Assembly (NCBI GenBank): GCA_049999765.1
Contig: JBNGIQ010009135.1
Location: 1-52,517 of the forward strand
Source: Phaeoceros laevis
Lineage: Eukaryota > Anthocerotophyta > Anthocerotopsida > Notothyladales
Direction of reading: 5' to 3'
Length of the DNA: 52,517 nt
Each line of letters begins with the position of its first letter. Within the stretch, counting starts at the first letter, position 1. A program made the translations under genes and the position numbers. Below are positions 43,561 to 52,517 of this stretch, piece after piece. The notes below the pieces were generated by a model. That model was not told the origin of the DNA, did no database searches, and worked only from the letters and a program-made list of their open reading frames with translations.

Positions 43561-44246
43561 ACCTCGCCTGGATGTCAAGCAATAGACAAACATACACACA
43601 CACATGTACTCCTCTAGGTACAGGACATGGCATCCTCATGACTGGCCACAAACGTGCCCCTGACCTATTTGCATATGCTCACACACTGTTCAGACAGTCC
43701 GTCCTCTCGTGCTTCCTGGAACAAGAAAATGATGTATGTCACCCTGGACGCAAGGTTTGCTGAGATGCTGATGAGCTGCTACAACAGGTTGTCGGTGTTT
43801 TCCTGTGAACTAGCCAGACAAGGCTTGTTGCAACAAGAGCACAGTCTTAAGCACTCATTTTCTGCGAAACCTATAGCCCAGCCGTAGAGCATTTCCTTAC
43901 CAGAGCTCTGGAAACCTCGAGGTTTTCAGGGTAGCTTGCCTCTACATAATTTACACACCGGAGTCCACAAGATCATGGTGACTGCAACCCACGTTAGCCT
44001 GGAAAAGCCAATCACCTGGAGCAGCAAACTGCAAGCGCCGACCAATTAATCAAGATTCACCCTGGTCTCATGACACATTGACTTCAACGGATGAGGAATC
44101 GTTAAAGTTGTGAACTCCAGGACCGGCCAGACCATGCTAGCAACTCAGTATCAAAAGGGTAGCTATCATGTGAATATGTTGTGACTATTGTTTGTCCAAG
44201 GACAACTCGGTCACTCGATGCATGTGACCCAAGTTTCAAATAGGAT

Positions 44247-44315
44247 CGGCATAACTTACCAGCTGGATGCGAACTCCGCCTGGGTTTTTCAGCCAAACAG
44301 CAGGATAGACTGTAC
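44247..44315 (-). pseudogene. 3'-end remnant of a BTB-SPRY gene
   Basis: agctggatgcgaactccgcctgg...caaacagcaggatagac matches the last codons of the SPRY-like domain in the copies ending at 45832, 48394 and 51298 (minus strand, the '(K/R)VRI' end). The rest of the gene is absent. Confidence 0.55.
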
Positions 44316-44820
44316 TACAGATACATGTTCAGTGAAACTACTCAGTGAAACGTACGTACGTCCAACATCCACCCCAAATGTTATGCACACTCAGTCTGTT
44401 CAAAACGTTTGTCCAAAGTTCTGAACTTTCTAACGAGGCCCGAGGTCACAAGGCTCTTCAACTTTTTGCTGGTGACCAGCTGCAGTCTGCTTGAAATAGC
44501 TGCAGGCGAGCTAGTGCAAACATATATAATTTCAGGTTTGTCTGATCATGATCTGAGTTGGAGCCCAGCCTGTGACCTGTATATCCACCGATACCAGGCC
44601 TGCTGTGCTGGGCCAATGCATTCCAAATACAAGCATGTGAGTTTCCCAGTCATTCATTGTTTCAGTCCTGACTGTATTGATGTGGCTGTGGCTTCAGGAT
44701 TGTTCGTTATTCAGCAACTGTGAAACACAATCATGTTCACCTTGTAACAGCAGCGCTGAGAGCCCTGGGAGAAAACCAATGTTGACATGTGTGAGCAACA
44801 CTCTGAACACTATTCAGAGA

Positions 44821-45062
44821 ATCTCAAAATTGTCATGAATGGTCCCTCATGAACCAATCGCTTGGCTTGCAATAACAGCGCTGTACGACAGCTTGGCTTG
44901 CAATAATTGCGCAAGCCAAGTCCGTTGGGATGTGTGCACAGAGGCTCTGTAGTGAAATCTCTGGTGATGGTTTCAAGAGACTGCAGGCTCTGGTAGGCAT
45001 ATGCAGTGTGTAGTAGGATCTCGAGCACTTGCGCAAGATCCTCTCGACATGGAAACCTGAGA
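44821..45062 (-). repeat. Dispersed repeat T, copy 2
   Basis: Near-identical to 36343-36585. Together with 45336-45472 it forms an inverted repeat. Confidence 0.9.
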
Positions 45063-45335
45063 AACTAGCAGCTTCATAAACGCAGCAACTTCAAGATTCT
45101 TTTCCAGCCAGCCTCACTGCAAACTGAAAGCCTGGTACACGATCTCAACCTTGCATTCCACTGCCTGCAAGTGCCTAGCAGCATGCATATGTGCAGTGCA
45201 CACCACTAGGTGGAAAAGGTATGGTCTTGGCCATCTTGAGCGCTTACTGCATATGACATCAAACCATATGCAAACAGAGATCCATACATCACACCATTTT
45301 TGGAAGGAAACCTGTCATACATCTTGCGGAGCATC

Positions 45336-45472
45336 AGACCTCTCGCATATATCCCAACGGACTTGGCTTGCTCCCTCAATTGTCGTACAGCGCTATTATT
45401 GCATATGCCAACCAGAGCACACTAGAGCAACTAGTCTCTTGAAACCATCACCAGAGATTTCACTACACTAGT
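45336..45472 (+). repeat. Dispersed repeat T, rearranged inverted copy
   Basis: Contains atcccaacggacttggcttg, tcgtacagcgctattattgc and gaaaccatcaccagagattt, all inverted relative to copies 1 and 2 and with the order changed. It has lost about half of the unit. Confidence 0.8.
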
Positions 45473-45831
45473 ATACTTACTGCAACTACCTATATCTGAT
45501 TCAATCTAACACAGACGCAAAAGCTTCAAGAACAGAACAGCCTGCCCAATCGTGCTTTAGCCTGGACAAAAACAACCTGCATCAGGGCTGGAGCCTCTAG
45601 CAGATTCAGTTGAGGAGAAGAAACAAGTGTATAAATTCCGGTGTATGGCAGGGTAAAAAACCACACTGAGTTGAGGAGACCTTCAGATGGCCCTAGAGTT
45701 TATCAAGATGCTATGGTGCTCAGAACTCCTACTTTCGATCCAAACTCCAGTCTTGCCCGGCTTTGAAATGTACTAACCTGATCGTTGCAACCTCACTTCG
45801 TCCACTTCCAAGCAGTCAGATGAAATTAGCA

Positions 45832-46771
45832 TCACTCACCAGCTGGCTTGATGCGAACTTTGCCTGATGTCAAGAGGCAAACAAGAGGCCGGACTTTATG
45901 GGAAATGTTTGTCCATGGTGCCTCGACTTTGTCCCCATCAATGGTAAATGTACAAGTACGATGGTTCATGTCCAATTGCACCCTGACCTTGGAGCCTCTG
46001 TGGCTAAATCTGCGGAAAACAGTGCACGGAACCCTAGCTGCTAGCTGCTCGTAGTTCCTCCAACAAGTCCCAGAAGCTCCTAGACAGATGCACGGTGTTT
46101 TTTCTGGCAATCAAAGCATCCCGATAGAGATCGAACGCTTGAACAGAAAGGTTCTTGAAAGGGTAGACGTCCGTAGCCTGCAGCTTTTGTGCCATGTCAC
46201 AAACCAATTCTGCAATCCCTGAATCCACCTCGTTCAGTACAGGCTTCCCCTCTGTGTTCAGTTCTGCAAACTGTTCGAAACACCAACCTAATAACTCGGC
46301 ATCCATGACTTCGGCACCCATCACTCCCTCCTTGACAGTTGCTACCAGAACGTGCACGACGTACTCTTCCAACGCGTCGAGCATAAGAAATCTAGAAGCT
46401 TGCAGCGTTTGGAATCCAGACACCAATGTCACCTTGTTCCTAACGATCGTCCCCGTGTACAAAAACTCCACGGTTGTGAGCATGGCTGCAGTGGTTATGG
46501 CAGGAAGAGAAATTTCTGTCAGCCTGCTTTCACTCATCCCGTTGGTGAGCAGGCTTTTGAGAACAGAGGATCTGGCCATGGCCACCAGCAGCAAGCGGAG
46601 AGCATGAACCCTCCCACCATCACTGCAAAGAAAGTACAAATCACTGCATTCTGGATCGTTCACCATAGCAAGCAAATTCCGTTCCATTATTTCACCCTGT
46701 CGAGATTGGACCAGCTTCGCTCTTGGTGGCACTTTTAGTACCACAGTAGCTCTCGACGGAGGCTCCCCCAT
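45832..46771 (-). pseudogene. BTB-SPRY gene, copy 2 (internally deleted)
   Basis: MGEPPSRATVVLKVPPRAKL starts a frame with an intact BTB domain (PECSDLYFLCSDGGRVHALR, SSVLKSLLTNGMSESRLTEI, MLTTVEFLYTGTI) and the following helical region up to VQAFDLYRDALIARKN. There it lacks about 200 residues present in the 48.4 kb copy and jumps to the second half of the SPRY-like domain in another frame (FSHRGSKVRVQLDMNHRTCT, FTIDGDKVEAPWTN). The first frame stops at 46034. A one-base insertion near the very end also shifts the original stop. The truncated first frame (246 residues, BTB only) is uninterrupted and could still be made. A PPR relic lies beyond the start on the other strand. Confidence 0.8.
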
Positions 46772-46894
46772 CACGGAGTTCGTCCCGAAAATCACTCACT
46801 CTTCTTGTTCTCCCACCGGTTTGGCAACTTCTGGATTGCATACCACCCTAAGCGCCAGCTTCTCGAGAACTTTCCATATACGAATGAGACAACC

Positions 46895-47780
46895 CGATCA
46901 TGGAATGCTCCATCCAGACAGGAATGTTGTGATCAATATGGTAATTGCCCGCTAAGCCCAGGAAGGAAGCCCTCGCCTCATCTTTACTGTAGTCTGCAAC
47001 ACTCTTGAAGGCCTTTGTCCTCCAGGTCTTATCGCATTTATAAATGTGGGTCGTCCAGTCATGCGCCAGCCTGGTGTAGGAGCGCTGCCTCCAGGAAAGC
47101 AGCTTCACGCACAGATCGAAGAATGCGGAACGCAGGATGATGTGGTTTTAGGTGACAGCCTGGTTAACATGTGCGGGAAGGTGCGGAAGTGTAGAGATGC
47201 CCGCAGAGCATGACAGACTTCCAAGGCAGTAATGTTGCAACATGAACCGCGATAAGTGCAGGTTTAGCTCAGCAAGGGTTTGTTCAGAAAGCCCTTTGTC
47301 TTAATAGTGGGATGCCCCTCCGCACCAGATTCTGTTACATTCATGTGTCTCTTGCAGTCTGTGCCAGTGCAAGTGTCCTAAGCTCTGCATGCAGAGGGAA
47401 ACCAACTCCATGCGCAGCGCACATTGAACTCCAAGCTGAGATGGTTACAGGTGCCAGCTTGGTGAACATGTATAACAAACTTGTGCAGTAGCTTTCAGGA
47501 TGATAGCAAGGTGTTCGACTTACATCCGGACAGAGGATTTTAGCACATGGAATGCGCTGATTTGCAGGTTATGCCCAGCGTTTGGGTCCGGAAGGCGTAG
47601 TCCTTCCAGTAGTATGCAACATGAAGGCGCATTGCTTCTTAGAGTTCTGTTGCTGTATGCATCCTGCAGGCATATGGGATTTTTCCAGCCTTCCAGGTGA
47701 ACCTTCATGCACAGGTTGAGGAACTGGGAAGGCAAGTTGATGCTTTTGTGGGAACTGCAAGTAAGTGTGTACTTCAAGTG
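46895..47780 (+). pseudogene. PPR protein pseudogene
   Basis: Plus-strand segments are EGLCPPGLIAFINV, VGALPPGKQLHAQIEECGTQ, DDVVLGDSLVNMCGK, KCRDARRA, then CPSAPDSVTFMCLLQS, and later VFDLHPDRGF and SSVAVCILQAYG, with several stops and shifts between. The motif order is that of a PLS-type PPR protein. The segment from ggatgatgtggttttagg onward recurs at 50769-51013. Confidence 0.75.
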
Positions 47781-47792
47781 TGTAAGCGTAAT

Positions 47793-48005
47793 CTATTCGC
47801 AGCAGGTGCTCGATTCATTGTCTGAAAGAAGAATCCAGGCATGGGGGCATGGTGACAGACACAACCAAGCACTGTGATCAGCATCTGCAACATGAAACAC
47901 TAGGCTAAGCTCGAATCTCCAGGCAAGACCCAGCCTGATCAAGATTTCGTGGAGCTTCCCGTCCCATGGATACTCGTCTGGGTACAGTACATGAGATCCG
48001 CACAT
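47793..48005 (-). pseudogene. Possible PPR-type C-terminal (E/DYW-like) fragment
   Basis: The minus frame reads YPDEYPWDGKLHEILIRLGL, AWRFELSLVFHVADADHSAW. The spacing of KLHEI, L and LVFH loosely resembles the linker before a DYW domain in plant PPR editing factors. There are no catalytic HxE or CxxC motifs. Weak call. Confidence 0.25.
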
Positions 48006-48059
48006 AGCTGTTCTTGAAAACAGTTTTCAGGACTAGAACCCTTCATTTTTCGTAACACC

Positions 48060-48393
48060 ATTAGTAACATTGACATTCACAAGACCACATGTAGTGGCTT
48101 CAACCTACATCAGCGTGGACCAAGCAAGTTGCCAACAATGTCTTCGACTCATGGCAACTGAACAGCAAACTGCAAGAGCTCCACTTTGCTATAACAATAG
48201 GTGCCAGTGGAGACTGAGCCTGGTCGCAGATGGACTTCACCCGATCTTCACAAGGCGAGAAAGTCATTGTCCACTAGTAGTAAACTCGAGGACCATGGCC
48301 ACCGAACGTTGTGACCACGCTGGCCAACAACTTACCAAGGCTGGATAACCTGGTGATTACGAACTCCGTCCATTGGCTGCCTCCAGCCAAGTT
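48060..48393. repeat. Duplicated 3' flank of BTB-SPRY genes, copy 1
   Basis: Matches 51034-51297 in order (cgtggaccaagcaa, caacaatgtct-cgactcatg, gctataacaatag, gtaaactcgaggacca). It shows that whole genomic segments, not only the genes, were duplicated. Confidence 0.8.
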
Positions 48394-49940
48394 TTAGTTG
48401 AAATCAGCCTCACCTTGTATTAACTCGATGCGAACTCTGCCTGATTTCGTCAACGCCACAGTAGGGTAAATGGCATAGGGAAGATCGGTCCATGATGCAT
48501 CAAGTGTGTCCCCATCAATGGTAAACACACAAGTCCTAAGCTTCATGTCCAGGTTCACCCTTACTTTGGAGCCTTGGTGCCCAAACTTTTTGCAAGGGAT
48601 AAACTTCTTTGAATCACGACGGTGTAGCCGCCCGCGCTGAGAGTCCAGAGAAGCCCAAAATCCATCTACAAAATCCCCCGGTCCAATCCAAACACGTTCA
48701 CATGGAGTTTCAACCGTGATCTCCCATCCACACATGCCATGATTCATTGCCATATTGGCACAACCAACAACAAATCTCTCGTCAGGTATGTGCCCGGCAC
48801 ATTGTAGAACAGCACCGTTTTCTACAATGGTACACGTATTATTGGGTCGCCATTTCAACACATTCATCTCTCCTGCGAGAAGAGCTTGCCATTTCAGAGC
48901 GGAAAGGAAGAGTGGATAAGGAACGACGTCCAAAGGTTCAAGGATTTCCACCAATATCAGTGGGTGGATGCACTGGAGTTCCACACTTGCCCACCCCAGA
49001 TTTAGCTTTTCAACCCAAGTACGCTCCTGTAACACAGAGGGATCAAGGGGCCGCTTAGCTACAGGCGCCTTTTTCGCAATAGACTCCCTGCAGGTCCGAA
49101 ATTTAGATTCCCCTCGCAAGCACTCCTCATCAGGCAAACCGATCCTGAGCTTTTCCTCCGCCTGCCGAGATACCTTGCTGCAAGCCCAAAGCAGAATCCT
49201 CCTCAGCCTCAAGTACTCCTTAAAGGATATGGTCCACCGGTTTAAGCCGTCTGTTGCAGCCAAATAAACATCAAATGCTTGGACACAGAGGCTGTTCAAC
49301 AGATGGCCATGGGTATCCATAGCCTCCAGCTTGCGTACCATATCCTGAACCAAACCTGCAACCCCCGAATCTACGTATGCCTTGTCCATTATATGCTTGT
49401 CCGATGCGTATGCCTTGTCCATTATATGCTTGTCCGATGTGTAAATTTGTTCTGCAAATTGCGTGACACACCAGACCAGGAACTCGCCATCGGCATCCAC
49501 GACTTCCGCTTTCAGACCTGCTACTATATAGTCCGTGACATACTTTTCCAATTTGTCCAGCATAAAAAATCTGGAAGCTTGCACAGTCTGGAACGCAGAA
49601 GCAACTGTGGGTTGGTTGTGGACTATGCTCCCCGTATACAAAAACTCCACGGTTGCGAGCATGGCTGCTGTGGTGATCTCGGGAAGAGGAATTTCTGTGA
49701 GCCTGCTTTCCCTCATCCCGTTGGTGAGCAGGCTTTTGAGCACACAGGACCTGCCAGCCAGCAGCAAGCGGAGAGCATAGAGACCTTGCCACCATCGCTG
49801 CAAACAAAGTGCATATCACTATACTCAGGATTGTTCACCATTACACGTAGATCCTGCATTAACGTTAGCACTTCACCCTCTTCAGTCTGGACCGGTGGCA
49901 CACTTATTACTAAGGTGGTTCTCCACGGAGGCTCCCCCAT
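48394..49940 (-). pseudogene. BTB / BACK-like / SPRY-like protein, copy 3 (best preserved)
   Basis: This is the fullest member, about 514 residues if one frameshift is ignored. It starts MGEPPWRTTLVISV. The BTB domain begins NNPEYSDMHFVCSDGGKV; there a two-base CT insertion in a ctct run (about 49782) shifts the frame relative to every other copy, and the domain continues YALRLLLAGRSCVLKSLLTN in the next frame. Then come FKEYLRLRRILLWACSKVS, a BACK-like helix (LGWASVELQCIHPLILVEIL, EPLDVVPYPLFLSALKW) and a SPRY/B30.2-like domain (GWEITVETPCERVWIGPGDF, GSKVRVNLDMKLRTCVFTID, YPTVALTKSGRVRIEL). BTB-BACK proteins usually act as CUL3 adaptors and SPRY domains bind targets, so a substrate receptor is inferred. 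Only the one defect is visible, so a sequencing error is possible. Confidence 0.8.
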
Positions 49941-50171
49941 CACGGGGTCTGTCCTCAAACGATGAGACTCTTGTGTCTCGATCACACGCTGTGTCCCGCC
50001 GGTTCGGATAGTTTTGGATCGAACAAAGGAATGTTGTATTGCACTCCAATCCATTGCCTAATTACCTCAATGCTTCAATGAAACAACAACTTGCATTGTC
50101 TAATGAGTTCACACGGTAAGTCCAAGCTAAAGACGAGAAAAGGAAGTATGCAATTGTGGCAACCAGTGACC

Positions 50172-50179
50172 TTATATAG
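50172..50179 (-). promoter_or_regulatory. TATA box upstream of BTB-SPRY copy 3
   Basis: CTATATAA on the minus strand (context acctatataaggtc) lies 232 bases upstream of the conserved MGEPP start. It fits a core promoter. Confidence 0.45.
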
Positions 50180-50230
50180 GTACTCCAAGTTTGAATTTCA
50201 AGCAGAGAACATAAAGTATTGAACCGAGAA

Positions 50231-50337
50231 CAGAAGTAATAGTAGTAGTAAGGTGATTATGGTGTTTAGCCGACTCCACATGGGAGTCGAACACGCCGCC
50301 AGGTTTTTCGACCGGCGACCGGGAGCCCCCGTCCGGG
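50231..50337 (-). mobile_element. Dispersed SINE-like repeat with (TAC)n tail
   Basis: Reverse-complement match to 16566-16680. It carries a B-box-like gtgttcgactcc, then catgtggagtcggctaaaca and a tactactactat tail. Next to its head is a second partial unit (accgggagccctcatccggg). Confidence 0.55.
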
Positions 50338-50650
50338 GATTGCAAGTGACAACCGGGAGCCCTCATCCGGGGCCTTGGCACAGAAAGTATTGAACTTTGG
50401 CTTTTTTGAAGTAGTGATAAAAATTGAAGCGGAGTAAGTAGCAAAGATGAAAATTGGACTAGTTGCTATTTATTCCATATTGACAAAGATAAAAATTGCC
50501 TAATAAGTAATTGTCCAATTAATAACTGCATCACCAGAGAGCTAAAACTGAGAGCGGTAGTGACATAGAGCAAGCAAGTGTGGTGCTCGTTTCTCGTAAC
50601 GTCACGAGGTCACAAACTTTTGATGCTAGAGAAGCGGTGGATATATAACT

Positions 50651-50740
50651 GTAGCTCTCGATGGAGGCTCCCCCATCACGGAGTTCGTCCCGAACAACAA
50701 TCACACTGCTTGGTCTCAAATTCTGGATTGCAAACCACTC
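50651..50740 (-). pseudogene. 5'-end fragment of a BTB-SPRY gene
   Basis: Contains the ATGGGGGAGCCTCCATCGAG start (MGEPPSRAT) and the upstream cgggacgaactccgtg and attctggattgcaaaccact segments, matching copy 2 (start 46771) on both sides of the ATG. The gene body is missing. Confidence 0.75.
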
Positions 50741-50762
50741 TAAGCACAGCTTTAGGGCTTCC

Positions 50763-51013
50763 CCTGAGGACGATGTGGTTTTAGATGGCAGCTTGGTTCA
50801 CATGTCTGGAAAGGAGCGGAAGTGTAGAGGATGGTTGGTTGAGAAAGCCTTTTGCCTGTAACAGTGGCATGCCCCTCGTCTCCAGATTCTGTTACAATTG
50901 ATATGTCTCTTCCATGTGTCCCAGTGTAGGTGTAGGAGCTCTGCATAGGGAAAGCAGCTCCATGCGCATGCGCAAATTCAAGAACAAGGACTGCAAGCTG
51001 AGATGGTTTAGGT
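50763..51013 (+). pseudogene. PPR pseudogene fragment
   Basis: gacgatgtggttttagatgg, gagcggaagtgtag, ctccagattctgttaca and caagctgagatggtttaggt align in order with 47128-47450 and with the 31.3 kb relic. Heavily decayed. Confidence 0.65.
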
Positions 51014-51033
51014 GTGAGCTTGGTGGCGTTTAG

Positions 51034-51297
51034 ACATTAACGTTGACAAGACCATGGTGGCGTCAGTTGACCTAAGTTACCGTGGACCAAGCAAATCGCC
51101 CAACAATGTCTCCGACTCATGGCAACAGAGCGTTACTTGCTATAACAATAGATGGAGACTCAGCCTGATCTCATATGGACTTCAGCGACCTTCACCAGAT
51201 GACCTAGTAAACTCGAGGACCAGTGTTCTGACCAGGCTTACAACTTAGTAAGTACAGCTTTGATGCTGGATGTACCTGGTCATTGCCAACTCCAGTT
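51034..51297. repeat. Duplicated 3' flank of BTB-SPRY genes, copy 2
   Basis: Partner of 48060-48393, about 80% identical. Confidence 0.8.
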
Positions 51298-52517
51298 TCA
51301 GATGAAATCAGCGTCGCTTTTCAGGTCGATGCGAACTCTGTCTGGTTTCCTCAACCAAACAGTAGGGTAGACTTCATAGGGAAGATCAAACCATGGTGCA
51401 TCGAACCTCTCCCCATCGATGGTAAATGCACAAGTCCTAAGCTTCATGTCCAGGGGCACCCTTACTTTGGAGCCTTTGTGGCCAAACGTTTTGCAACGAG
51501 TGACCTCGTGAGAACCTCCATGGTATAGCATCCCGCTCTGAGAGCACAGCAGAGCCACTTGTGTCCCATCAAATTCCCCCAGTCCAATCAGAAGCCATTT
51601 AGAGGGTGCTTCTACCGTAATCTCCCACTCACACAGCCCATAATTCATTGCCATATTGGCCCAACCACCGGACAGCACCGTTTTCTTCAATCTTACAACC
51701 ATCATCGGGTTCCCACTTCAACACATTCCATCTCTCCTGTGCGAATAGCTTGACATCTTAAAGCTGAAAGGAAGAGTGACTGAGGTACGATGTCCAAAGG
51801 TTCAAGGATTTCCGCCAACATCAATGGATGGATGCACTGGAGTTGCACGCTTGACCAGCCCAGTACAAGCGTCTCAACCCATTTATGCATCTCCTGTACC
51901 ACACAGGGTTCAACGGGTGACTCGGGCGCCTTTTTACCGAACTTACGTTCCGCAGACGACTCCCTGAAGGACAGAAATACCCCTCGCAGCACTCCTCATC
52001 AGGCAAACGGATCCTGAGCTCTTCCTCCGCCTGCAGTGATACCTTGCTGCAAGCCCAAAGCAGAATTCTCCTCAGCCTCCAAGTACTCCTTAAGGGATAT
52101 GGTTGACACTGGTTGACACGTTTGAGCTTGATGTTGCATCCAAATAAACATCAAATGCTTGAACGGAGAGGTTGTTGAGCGTTTGAGTATCTCTACCCTC
52201 CAGGTTGGCTGCCATATCCTGAATCAAACCTGCAGCCCCCGAATCCACCTCGTGCATTATGGGCTTCTCCTTTGTGTGAATTTGTTCTGCAAACTGCGTG
52301 AAACACCATACTAAGAACTCTGCATCCATGACTTCCGCTTTCACAGTAGCTACTACAGTGTGCATGACACACTTTTCCAACCTGTCCAGCATGAGAAATC
52401 TGGAAGCATGCAGAGTCTGGAATGCGCAAACTAATGTCGGTTTGTTCTGGACTATCGTCCCCGTATACAAAAACTCCACAGTTGTGAGCATGGCCGCTGT
52501 GGTGATGTCGGGGAGAG
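51298..52517 (-). pseudogene. BTB-SPRY gene, copy 4 (frameshifted, runs off the window)
   Basis: The BTB domain is cut by the right edge (ITTAAMLTTVEFLYTGTIVQ is the first visible part). It continues FQTLHASRFLMLDRLEKCVM and AFDVYLDATSSSNVS. A ten-base tandem duplication (tgtcaaccag) near 52105, then one extra G in YLRLRR, break the frame. It resumes at AERKFGKKAPESPVEPCVVQ, LGWSSVQLQCIHPLMLAEIL (BACK-like), and, after another shift near 51705, as the SPRY-like domain (CEWEITVEAPSKWLLIGLGE, GSKVRVPLDMKLRTCAFTID, RVRIDLKSDADFI). At least three frame changes make this a pseudogene. It is closest to copy 3 in sequence and 3' flank. Confidence 0.8.

Noticed and set aside
1-52517. Autonomous retrotransposon or DNA transposon genes
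   Set aside because: I found no reverse transcriptase, integrase, RNase H or transposase motifs in any frame, only short non-coding repeats and fragments.

Overview
The window is nuclear DNA from a streptophyte, most likely a seedless land plant. The plant-type evidence is four CASP-like membrane protein genes, an RGLG/copine-type gene with eight short introns (83-156 nt), a protein with two AP2-like domains, several pentatricopeptide-repeat (PPR) remnants, and nuclear tRNA-Leu(CAG) and tRNA-Arg(TCG) genes. Introns in the CASP-like genes run from 99 to 284 nt. The many decayed PPR copies favour a PPR-rich lineage such as a lycophyte or fern ally, but I cannot fix the species. Four runs of exactly 100 N are assembly gaps.

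Layout. 0-8 kb: the start of a possible secreted protein on the minus strand, a BTB-family remnant, and a cluster of direct and inverted fragments (3.1-5.9 kb) next to an unrecognised two-exon gene (6.4-7.8 kb), whose pieces occur among the fragments. 8-11 kb: no gene recognised. 11-17 kb: one CASP-like gene on the plus strand, then a tandem segmental duplication holding two CASP-like genes on the minus strand. Each unit ends in a tRNA-Leu copy, decayed in one and intact in the other. 17.2-19.1 kb: an RGLG/copine-like gene in nine exons that ends without a RING domain. 22.2-25.4 kb: an AT-rich promoter region and an intronless two-AP2-like gene with a long Glu- and Arg-Gly-rich repeat tail, interrupted by two gaps. 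26.8-27.9 kb: a fourth CASP-like gene.

28.5-52.5 kb is a mosaic of duplicated and decaying genes. It holds at least four BTB / BACK-like / SPRY-like genes or pseudogenes plus smaller fragments, all on the minus strand. Plus-strand PPR pseudogene pieces lie beside three of the BTB starts, as if the pair was copied as a block. It also holds a head-to-head palindromic duplication of an acidic gene and its paralog 3 kb away, a minus-strand PPR pseudogene, a tRNA-Arg, and several dispersed repeats and hairpins.

The genes do not form an operon-like system. The main themes are (i) a four-member CASP-like family in which all members share both intron positions, (ii) an apparently lineage-specific BTB-SPRY expansion with frameshifts in most copies, and (iii) repeated inverted duplication of gene fragments, which would give long hairpin RNAs if transcribed. 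Intact-looking coding genes are the four CASP-like genes, the RGLG-like gene and the AP2-like gene (gaps aside). Functions are inferred from protein motifs read by eye.
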